A DNA stretch of 37,355 nucleotides. It comes from 1-14-2-50-31-20 sp965370315. GTDB lineage: Bacteria; Bacteroidota; Ignavibacteria; Ignavibacteriales; Melioribacteraceae. Shown in pieces: positions 7,320-14,803 of the stretch. Position numbers and translations under genes: made by a program. The stretch's first letter is position 1, and every line of letters begins with the position of its first letter. Location of the stretch: assembly GCA_965370315.1 (NCBI GenBank), contig CBDUTO010000031.1, positions 1-37,355 of the forward strand, in the 5' to 3' direction. The notes beneath the pieces are model-generated. The model was not told the origin of the DNA. It did no database searches and was given only the letters and a program-made list of their open reading frames with translations.

Positions 7320-10300
7320 TTAAATATTATCAATAATAATTCTTTTCTTAAATCTCTTTTGAACTATAAGATAAAAAATAAGAATTAGAAAAAGCAATAA
7401 TCCAGCAAGGATAAAGATTAACAAATTATTCTTTAATTGAATATTAATAGGGAGGTCATTTCCTGAAAGTGTGAACGCCGCCCAATAGTATGGATTAGAA
7501 TTGCTTTCTGTCATAAATTTTAATTTTGCTAATCTTAATGCTTCTGATTTAGCAATATCATCGCTTAAAAAAGAATAGAAATATTTCATGAAGATGGATG
7601 TATATTTGTCATTAACATCCCAAAGCGAAACAATAACACTCTTTGCTCCAGCATCAAAAAAAGCTTTTTGCATTCCAATAATTCCTTCGGCTTTGTCAAC
7701 TTTGCCGAGACCAGATTTGCATGAACTTAATACAATTAAATCACTTTTAATATTTAGATTAAGAATTTCGCCCAACTCCAGGACGCCATCATTTTCTTTA
7801 TCAGAGCTTGAAAATAGAATTAGAGGATTGTTCTTATATAAGAATGAGTGGGTGGATACATGTACAATTGAAGCATCTTCAACATTATTTTTAAAATTTG
7901 TCTCAGTCGCATTTTCTGATAAATATGTTCTTGCCTCACTAATAACTGATTCAATGCTAAGAATTTCGTTTTCTGAATATTCCAGATTTAGATGCTCCAT
8001 ATTTCTAGATGAAATATTAATGTCATCTATTATCCCTCGCTCTTCAGCAACTAGGGTATTCTGATTATTAAATAGCGGATTCCCAATTAATAATGCTCTC
8101 TGAATATTTGAAACTTTTTCGTTTTTCAATTTACTCCATATTAATGCTGAAGGAGTATAAGAAATTACAAAATCGTTAATTAGAAAATTTTTATCGTCAA
8201 GTAAAAATGGGCTTGAATCGTCGTCCGATTCAGTAACCAAAAACTCAAATGGAATTGTTAACATTTGAGTTGGAAGCGAAAATATTAATTTTGAGCGTGG
8301 TGGTATATCAGAAATAATTGGGGAAAGAATGTTTTCGTAGAAATTTATGGATCCTTCCGCGTTAAATGCAAATAAATCATTATTAAAAGTAATTTCATTA
8401 CCACCAATATTATTATCGTAATATGGTGAAATAGATATTTTTAATTCGTTTAATTCGGCACTAGAAATAATTAATTTTTCTACTTTTAGCTTTCTCGAGG
8501 AGAGTTGAAAAGCATAAATGTGATTTTCATGAATGAAATAACTTATAATATATTGGTCATCATTGAGATTAAGCTGAATGTCACTAAGTGAAAATGGACT
8601 ATTATTATCTAAATATATTTTAGTATCGGGATTAATTTGGGTAAATGATTTTTTAACTTTATCCAATTCCTTTTCAATAGATAATAATTCTTTAGCATTG
8701 TATAATCCGCTCGCAAGTTTCCATTCAAGATCGTAATAATCATCTAATAATTTATTACTTTCTATTGAGCTACCAATTTGAATATTAACTAACCCTTGGT
8801 TTGTGTTTTTTCCTTTTGATTTTTCTAGTAAATCGAAAGCCTTAACAAAATCATTTTCAGATAAGTAAATATTAATTAATGAATTGTAAATAGAAGAATA
8901 ATTTGAGAAAAATTTTATTTGGATATCAGCATTTGAAAATAAGCGATTAAAATTTCTATCAATTAAACTAATTGCCGTTAAATAATATTTTTTAGCTTCA
9001 CTAAAATTCTTTTTCTCTTCGTATATTTCGCCTAATTTATGGTTAGTCGTTATAAGAGTATTATAATCAATAGATTTTTCAGCATAAAACATAGCCTTCT
9101 TGATATGCTCGATTTGTTTTTTTACATTTAATTTGAATTTACTAATATCACTTAAGAGTAAAAATTGTAATCCTAGCATTTGGTCATATTCAATGGCGGT
9201 TGTGGTTGCCATTGTACTTTTAAGGAGTGAAACTGCGGATGAAAAATCTTTTTGTTTTATGAGAATATCCGCTTGGAAAGTATTTGATAAAATCTCAGAA
9301 TAAATATCACCATATCTCTTAGCTAGAGTTGCTGACTTATTTAAGTAGTAGGAAGCTAAAGATAGTGAGTCAACAGAACTGTAAATAATTCCCATTTTTT
9401 GTTCAATTTCTAATTTCAAATAAGGGTTTTCCGATTCGATTAAACTGTTATCACTCTCCTCCAATAATTGTAAAGCCCTATTTGGCATATCGAGGTTGTA
9501 GTATAAAACACCGAGACCAATGTTTATCTCTGCATTTGCACTTATACTTTGTATCTCCTTAGCTAATATTTTTGCCTTTTTGTAGTAATCTATTGCCTTT
9601 GCATAATCTGAAAGGTTTGTGTAAACATCACCTAAGCCACGCAGAGCTAGCATTTTTGTTCTAACATTCTCGCCAGCTACATTTAAACCAATTTCGAAAT
9701 ATTTTATTGAGTTTTTGTAATTTGAAATATTTAAATAGCCATTACCAATATTAACAGCTGTGAGAGCCAGACGTTTTTTATTTCCAAGCTTTTTAAAAAG
9801 CAAAAAACTTTTTTTGTAATTTTCTCTGGCATTTGTCTCTTCTCCAGTATAGGTATAGGATACAGCATACTCAGAGAGGCAAGTGGCTTCTAATTCTTTA
9901 TCACCAATTTCTGCAGCTAATTTGCTAGCAATATCAAATTGGCTTCTAGCTTTTTTAATGTCTCCTTCTAAATCTAATAGCATTCCAATGTTCAGAATAG
10001 CTTTTACTTTTTCGGTGATATAATTTGTTTTAGATGCAATTGATAATCCACTATTATAAAGTTCTTTTGCTTTTGTATAGTTACCCGAGAGATAAAAAAT
10101 TGAGCCGATTGCAATCGTAACTTTTGCTGATAGTGGAGAATCTTTCTTCACTAGCTCAAAGGATTTGTTGAAATATTTTAATGCTGTATCGTATTTGCCA
10201 AGATTTCTGTAAGTGTAAGCCATCATATAATTTGGATGAAAGGATGTTGAATCCTCTTTCAAAACTTCATCAAACAAATCTTTTGCTTCCTGATATTTGG

Positions 10301-10754
10301 TGTCCTTGTAAGCAATTTGAGCATTTAAATAATTTTTATAATTATTAGAGTCAATTAAATCAATTACCTCTTTAACTTTTGACTTATTTGCAATGTTTGC
10401 GGTCGTTACCAGCAAATCGTAGTAAGGATAGTGCTCTGGAGTTTTATCTAATAATTTTATTAAAAGATTTAAAGATTGATTGAAATTATTATTTTTGAAA
10501 AGAAGAATACTCTGTAAATATTCCGTATCAAAAGAGGAACTCAAATTACTTAAGAAATTAAATTCATTTTCAAAATCAACTTTATTGTTGAATAAATAGA
10601 ATTCGTATTCATTTAGTAACTCACTTGGAAAACTATTTTCAGTTATTCTTGATTTAATGTTTTCTAATTCTTGGGCTGCAGCAACATTCATTTGACTTAG
10701 CAGAAGCAATAGGGGAATTCCATATTTAAAAAATACATTTAAAAAGTGAATCAC
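7320..10754 (-). CDS. TPR-CHAT protease, membrane-anchored
   Basis: 1144 residues starting at a GTG that overlaps the anti-sigma stop by four bases (GTGA). A signal sequence (about residues 10-28, ending AAAQ) is followed by roughly ten tetratricopeptide repeats (about 60-640). A C-terminal CHAT domain (about 770-1105) follows, then a single transmembrane helix (about 1112-1132) and a basic tail (KRFKKR). The CHAT catalytic dyad is visible: HVSTHS with His969, and LSSCKSG with Cys1012. CHAT is a clan CD caspase-like cysteine protease domain, related to separase and, more distantly, gingipains. Signal peptide plus basic C-terminal tail predict that the TPR and CHAT parts face the periplasm. 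Co-occurrence with an anti-sigma factor suggests that it cleaves or senses for that regulator; this is inferred. It lies between the anti-sigma gene and the T9SS protein gene. Confidence 0.92.
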   Translation of the reverse strand: MIHFLNVFFKYGIPLLLLLSQMNVAAAQELENIKSRITENSFPSELLNEYEFYLFNNKVDFENEFNFLSNLSSSFDTEYLQSILLFKNNNFNQSLNLLIKLLDKTPEHYPYYDLLVTTANIANKSKVKEVIDLIDSNNYKNYLNAQIAYKDTKYQEAKDLFDEVLKEDSTSFHPNYMMAYTYRNLGKYDTALKYFNKSFELVKKDSPLSAKVTIAIGSIFYLSGNYTKAKELYNSGLSIASKTNYITEKVKAILNIGMLLDLEGDIKKARSQFDIASKLAAEIGDKELEATCLSEYAVSYTYTGEETNARENYKKSFLLFKKLGNKKRLALTAVNIGNGYLNISNYKNSIKYFEIGLNVAGENVRTKMLALRGLGDVYTNLSDYAKAIDYYKKAKILAKEIQSISANAEINIGLGVLYYNLDMPNRALQLLEESDNSLIESENPYLKLEIEQKMGIIYSSVDSLSLASYYLNKSATLAKRYGDIYSEILSNTFQADILIKQKDFSSAVSLLKSTMATTTAIEYDQMLGLQFLLLSDISKFKLNVKKQIEHIKKAMFYAEKSIDYNTLITTNHKLGEIYEEKKNFSEAKKYYLTAISLIDRNFNRLFSNADIQIKFFSNYSSIYNSLINIYLSENDFVKAFDLLEKSKGKNTNQGLVNIQIGSSIESNKLLDDYYDLEWKLASGLYNAKELLSIEKELDKVKKSFTQINPDTKIYLDNNSPFSLSDIQLNLNDDQYIISYFIHENHIYAFQLSSRKLKVEKLIISSAELNELKISISPYYDNNIGGNEITFNNDLFAFNAEGSINFYENILSPIISDIPPRSKLIFSLPTQMLTIPFEFLVTESDDDSSPFLLDDKNFLINDFVISYTPSALIWSKLKNEKVSNIQRALLIGNPLFNNQNTLVAEERGIIDDINISSRNMEHLNLEYSENEILSIESVISEARTYLSENATETNFKNNVEDASIVHVSTHSFLYKNNPLILFSSSDKENDGVLELGEILNLNIKSDLIVLSSCKSGLGKVDKAEGIIGMQKAFFDAGAKSVIVSLWDVNDKYTSIFMKYFYSFLSDDIAKSEALRLAKLKFMTESNSNPYYWAAFTLSGNDLPINIQLKNNLLIFILAGLLLFLILIFYLIVQKRFKKRIIIDNI

Positions 10755-11713
10755 ATATTCTGATCAATTATTTCTATCAACACTCTCGCTTCATTTAAAT
10801 AGCTCCCTTTTTTATCTATCACTGTTTGGAGATAGATCTTTGCGTTAACAAAATCATCCTTGAGTAAGTAGGCTTTGCCTATATAGAAATAAGAATTTAA
10901 TGTAATATTTAAAAATGCTGCTGAATTATTTATTTTTATAGCCTGCTTCAAGTTAGCTATTGAATTGTTTATATCATCTTCATCATAGGATTTGAACAAT
11001 CCAAAAAAATCAGACTCTGATTTTTCAAGATAGACCAAACCTAACATATAGCTTGTATAAAAAATTGTTTTGTCATTATTATTATTTTTAATATCGTTCT
11101 GTAATTGGGAAATTGCTTCACTATAATTTCCGATACTAAGTGCTTTCAATCCATTATGGAAATCGGGAGTAACTCTTCCTCTAGTAGTTGAATAATTGAG
11201 GTTAGATAACTCAGAAATATTTTTATAGGAAGGTACCAGCAGTTTTGAGGTAGTGAAAATTGAGAAAGTGAATAAAGCAAGTACAGCTGCCGCTGCATAT
11301 ATATATTTGGTTGAAAATATATTAAAAATTTGAGGTGCCCATTGAGTAGCACTTGGTTTTACTTTTTCAACAATACTTTGATTTAGATAATTGTCAATCT
11401 CATTATACTCTTCATTAAATAATTCAAATTCATCTTTGCAATTAGTACATTTAGAAATATGGTTTTTTATATGTTGAATAAATCTAGTTATATTATCATC
11501 CTCTAACGGCAAATTATTTTTATAGAGAATATATTCTGAAATTAAATCACTGTTTAAATGAAAGCTATTCTTCATGTCATCGAGCAGATTATATAATGCT
11601 TGATATTTTTTAAGCTCTGGATCTTTATCGAACGAGTCTGATAAGTAGGTTTGCTCGTCAGTAGTTAAAATCTCTTTTGAGAGTAGCTCTAGTGTTTTTT
11701 CTGTTCGGTTCAT
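10751..11713 (-). CDS. Membrane anti-sigma factor with zinc motif and TPR-like periplasmic domain
   Basis: 320 residues. The cytoplasmic N-terminal part has the zinc anti-sigma (ZAS) motif HISKCTNC, with His85, Cys89 and Cys92 in the H-x3-C-x2-C spacing. One transmembrane helix spans about 135-155 (YAAAAVLALFTFSIF). The periplasmic part (about 160-320) contains helical repeats resembling TPRs (GNYSEAISQLQNDI, AFLNITLNSYFYIGKAYLLK). It would hold the ECF sigma factor encoded 59 bases upstream at the membrane, and would release it on a periplasmic signal. It overlaps the TPR-CHAT gene by four bases, indicating translational coupling. TPRs on both the anti-sigma and the CHAT protein suggest that they could meet in the periplasm. 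ZAS assignment is well supported; the release mechanism is inferred. Confidence 0.85.
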   Translation of the reverse strand: MNRTEKTLELLSKEILTTDEQTYLSDSFDKDPELKKYQALYNLLDDMKNSFHLNSDLISEYILYKNNLPLEDDNITRFIQHIKNHISKCTNCKDEFELFNEEYNEIDNYLNQSIVEKVKPSATQWAPQIFNIFSTKYIYAAAAVLALFTFSIFTTSKLLVPSYKNISELSNLNYSTTRGRVTPDFHNGLKALSIGNYSEAISQLQNDIKNNNNDKTIFYTSYMLGLVYLEKSESDFFGLFKSYDEDDINNSIANLKQAIKINNSAAFLNITLNSYFYIGKAYLLKDDFVNAKIYLQTVIDKKGSYLNEARVLIEIIDQNM

Positions 11714-11772
11714 ATTTTTACTAATTTATTGTCTATATAGATATAGTGTCAGTAATAAATAAAAGTGACATT

Positions 11773-12333
11773 TTATTCTAACTTTATTTTTATTTCTTCA
11801 AGAGTTCGATATAACATTTTTTTTATAGCCGCCTCACTCTTTTCAAGTTTCTCTGCAATTTCACTAAATTTTAATCCTTCCCAGAATCTCATTTTAATTA
11901 TATCTCTTTTTTTCTCACTTAGAGTATTTAGTATTTCTACAGCCTTTTCAGAATCTAATAAAACATCAGGATCTGGATCGTCACTTTTAAAATTGTACGC
12001 TTCGTTTAATTCAAAATGAGGATGTTTCTTTTGCTTTTTATACCAATTAACAAACACAAGAAAAAGAACACGCCTGAGCCAATGCACAATATTCTGAATT
12101 TTATGATATTGTTCTGCGAAGGAGAGATATACATTGTTCGCCAAATCTTCAGCATCTTCAATGTTTTGTAACTTGCCCGATTTTTGTTTTATTTCAAAAT
12201 AGTTAAATGCAATATTTCTTACAGCCATGGATATAATTTTAAATGAATCTGCATCTCCAGATATAGCATTCTTGAGAAGCTTTTCCAGTTCAGCCCCAGA
12301 AAAATTGTGATATGTTAAATTATGTAGTTTCAA
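11773..12333 (-). CDS. ECF-type RNA polymerase sigma factor
   Basis: 186 residues. A region 2-like segment (about residues 20-105) includes NIEDAEDLANNVYLSFAEQY and the WLRRVLFLVFVNWYKKQKK stretch. A region 4 segment (about 133-186) has LSEKKRDIIKMRFWEGLKF with the helix-turn-helix FSEIAEKLEKSEAAIKKMLY. There is no region 3 and no extra C-terminal domain, as expected for the extracytoplasmic-function group. The first codon is TTG at 12333; no in-frame ATG precedes region 2 and no clear ribosome site is visible, so the exact start is uncertain. It heads the apparent operon with the anti-sigma factor, the TPR-CHAT protease and a T9SS protein, and probably autoregulates it, although I could not identify the promoter. 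Confidence 0.9.
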   Translation of the reverse strand: MKLHNLTYHNFSGAELEKLLKNAISGDADSFKIISMAVRNIAFNYFEIKQKSGKLQNIEDAEDLANNVYLSFAEQYHKIQNIVHWLRRVLFLVFVNWYKKQKKHPHFELNEAYNFKSDDPDPDVLLDSEKAVEILNTLSEKKRDIIKMRFWEGLKFSEIAEKLEKSEAAIKKMLYRTLEEIKIKLE

Positions 12334-12436
12334 TTTATTTAAAATTCTACTAAAAAAATAAATGAATATTATATACGATACACAGGTTTAGTTGCTGTCT
12401 CCCACACCAAACCAATCAATTTAAAAATATAAAATG

Positions 12437-12460
12437 AAGGAGCATATTAATATGCTCCTT
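12437..12460 (-). terminator. Perfect 24-base palindrome, likely terminator
   Basis: A 24-base perfect palindrome (12-base arms, AAGGAGCATATT and its complement) lies about 40 bases downstream of the stop of the His/Met-rich T9SS gene. Read on the minus strand it is followed by a T-rich tail (CATTTTATATTTTT). It would separate that gene from the sigma-factor operon. With no loop it must melt a few central pairs to form a hairpin, or it could be a protein-binding site for the sigma operon. Confidence 0.6.
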
Positions 12461-12497
12461 CCCCTTATTATCGTATAAGATATTCAATACTTTAAAA

Positions 12498-14039
12498 CTA
12501 TTTAAGCAAACTCATTTTTTTCACTAATCTAATAGCATCAGTTTTTAATTCATAAAAATAAACACCAGAGGATAACTGTGAAGCATTGAAATTAACTGTG
12601 TAAGCTCCAGCACTTTTATATTCATTAATTAGTGTAGCAACCTTTTCTCCAACTATGTTATAAATGCTAAGTGTAACTTGTGCATTATTGTTTAATGTAA
12701 AAGCAATATCTGTAGAAGGGTTAAAAGGATTAGGATAATTTTGAGATAGACTAAAATCAGAAGGTGATTTTGTAATCTCATCTTCCTTAGATGTTACAGA
12801 GGTTGTAGTCGTTAATACTATTATGTTATTTACATCTGTCGAGCTAAATGCTACCGTGTTATTTTCGGTATCAATGCTGGCATCAATTGTTACCCAACTT
12901 GCAGAAACATCATTCCAATATTGTGCGATAATTTCTTGTTCATCACCATCATACATCTCTATTTGCGAATCAGAGTAATGAAATTTATAATCAACATTAT
13001 TAGCAAAACTTAAATGTTCGCCCATCATATGTGAACTCATCATTAAATTACTACCATCAATTTGAATCATATTTATTTCGTAGCTTGCAAAAACATTCAT
13101 TTCGTTTCTATTAGGAACATTTTCAGGAACTATTTCAAAAATTTGACAGAATAGAGAATCTTGATATCGTGATCCGCCACCCATATGTCCATGACCACCA
13201 CCATTATTCCAACCAGAATGTACTGTCATGTTATCACCTCTATCGAATGGGGAATGAAAAGTTCTTGAACTATCCATATCACCACTTAACCAACCACCCC
13301 CAAAATGTGTGCCGATCGAGGAAGAATCTCTCCATAATAATCCGTCAATTTCATAGACTATTATAGTTGGTACATCTAAACTGGTTTCAATTTGACCACC
13401 AATTATTGAAATTGTAGCCCCATTTTTTGGTCTAACAGTTTCTGATTCAGGTTGATACCAAAATGGTCCAAAATTTAATGAATAATCTGGAGTTCCATCA
13501 TTATCAACATCCAAAAAATAGTGATTCATATAATATGTTGAATCGATTAAAGCAACACCACTTAAAGATACAGTAACTGTACTGTCATGATTAAAACCAA
13601 ATCCGTAACTTGATCTACCACTATGATGATTTCTCATTTTATGATCATAGTGTCCCAAGTTATTCCAATTTGAATAGAATGGGTCTCTCCAAAATTCACC
13701 ATTTATGTTATATACAACCACAGTTTGTTCACCTAATCGAGAACTATCTCTTAAGCCGCCAATTATTGTGATATTGTCTCCATTTCCCGGACGCACTTCA
13801 GCAGAACTATCTGGTGAGTACCAAATTGGTCCAAAATTTAAATGATAGTCGGCAACTCCGTCATCATCCGAATCTAAATAATAGATGCTATGTTCTAAAT
13901 TAGTTTCAAGTACTATCGCAGTTCCAGAGATAGAAATAGTGTCTAATTCTGTAAAATCATTAAATCTGCCATCGTGCATCTGTGCAAAGATCATGCTCAT
14001 CGTACTCATCATAAAGAGTAGTGTTAATACTTTTTTCAT
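12498..14039 (-). CDS. His/Met-rich T9SS-exported protein
   Basis: 513 residues with signal peptide MKKVLTLLFMMSTMSMIFAQ and an AGGAG ribosome site. Two homologous units (about residues 30-120 and 155-240) each contain a Ca-binding-like aspartate loop (DSDDDGVADY, DVDNDGTPDY), then LNFGPxWYxPxS, RPxNGxxIxIIGG, and a closing (N/D)GxxWRD. Between and after them are stretches rich in His, Met and Gly (HKMRNHHSGRSS, GGGHGHMGGG, MMSSHMMGEHLSF). Residues 427-513 form a type A T9SS sorting domain with SQNYPNPFNPST, ending LVKKMSLLK. It should be exported to the cell surface. The His/Met-rich segments and its position beside the Cus efflux genes suggest an extracellular copper or silver binder, which is inference. 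I do not know the family name of the repeated unit. Confidence 0.85.
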   Translation of the reverse strand: MKKVLTLLFMMSTMSMIFAQMHDGRFNDFTELDTISISGTAIVLETNLEHSIYYLDSDDDGVADYHLNFGPIWYSPDSSAEVRPGNGDNITIIGGLRDSSRLGEQTVVVYNINGEFWRDPFYSNWNNLGHYDHKMRNHHSGRSSYGFGFNHDSTVTVSLSGVALIDSTYYMNHYFLDVDNDGTPDYSLNFGPFWYQPESETVRPKNGATISIIGGQIETSLDVPTIIVYEIDGLLWRDSSSIGTHFGGGWLSGDMDSSRTFHSPFDRGDNMTVHSGWNNGGGHGHMGGGSRYQDSLFCQIFEIVPENVPNRNEMNVFASYEINMIQIDGSNLMMSSHMMGEHLSFANNVDYKFHYSDSQIEMYDGDEQEIIAQYWNDVSASWVTIDASIDTENNTVAFSSTDVNNIIVLTTTTSVTSKEDEITKSPSDFSLSQNYPNPFNPSTDIAFTLNNNAQVTLSIYNIVGEKVATLINEYKSAGAYTVNFNASQLSSGVYFYELKTDAIRLVKKMSLLK

Positions 14040-14213
14040 AGTGTTCTCCTTTTTTTAATAATAATATTATTTATTGCTTTCATAAGGAGTAGTATCTCTA
14101 AACCTAGAAAAGTGACATTTTAATAAATTTTATTATCGATAACTTATAATATTTGTTAATGGAATATTCATTGAAATAATAATATTCAAATAGGATTGTA
14201 AATATCTGCTATT

Positions 14214-14741
14214 TTATTTTGCACTTACTTTCTTTAATTTCATCCCACATTTTGAACATTCACCAGGTTTATCACTTGCTGGTTCACATTTCATTGGGCA
14301 TTCATAAACATAGCCATCTTTATTTTTATCTATTTCTGCAACACCCACTGAATCCTTATTAGAATTATTAGTTCCAACTTTTTTATCTCCGCAACTAGAT
14401 GCGTTTTTGCTATCACCACAATTAGATTTTTTATCTTTTTCCATCATTTTACTATGTTCTTTCATCATATCATTTTTTGCTTTGTCAACAGATGTTTTTT
14501 TTAGGTTCATACCACATTTTGAACATTCACCTGGCTCATCACTTGCGGGTTCACATTTCATTGGACATTCGTAAATGACTCCATCATTATTCACATCTAT
14601 CTTTTTTGCATCCTTCATCTGATTACTGTCACTCTTCTTATTACTCATATGCATATGATTATGCTCTTGAGCTGATAACAATACTGATGATAAAATCATC
14701 ACCGCAAATACTAGTGCCGATACTTTGATTATACTTTTCAT
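14214..14741 (-). CDS. Periplasmic double-HMBD metal-binding protein
   Basis: 175 residues with a signal peptide ending near residue 25 (SAQ), then a His/Met segment (EHNHMHMSN). Two nearly identical HMBD modules follow at about 57-82 and 147-172: YECPMKCEPASD then PGECSKCGMxLKK. Each is preceded by an aspartate-rich loop like a calcium-binding EF-hand (DVNNDGV, DKNKDGY). A Met/Lys/Cys-rich linker lies between them (MMKEHSKMMEKDKK). The CPMKCEP variant, in place of the usual CPMHPE, is shared with the protein at 1276-1695. AGGAG precedes the start. It lies directly downstream of cusA in the same direction, 62 bases away, so it is probably cotranscribed with the efflux genes and serves as a periplasmic Cu(I)/Ag(I) carrier comparable in role to CusF, though unrelated in sequence. 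Confidence 0.85.
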   Translation of the reverse strand: MKSIIKVSALVFAVMILSSVLLSAQEHNHMHMSNKKSDSNQMKDAKKIDVNNDGVIYECPMKCEPASDEPGECSKCGMNLKKTSVDKAKNDMMKEHSKMMEKDKKSNCGDSKNASSCGDKKVGTNNSNKDSVGVAEIDKNKDGYVYECPMKCEPASDKPGECSKCGMKLKKVSAK

Positions 14742-14803
14742 TTTGTTTCTCCTTTTATGTTTTTATTTGTGGAAATAAATATTTCCGTTATTTTTCATTT
14801 CTA

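Noticed and set aside
7320..12333. A CRISPR-linked Craspase system around the TPR-CHAT gene
   Set aside because: No cas genes, no repeat-spacer array and no Cas7-11-like protein are present; only the regulatory logic is similar.
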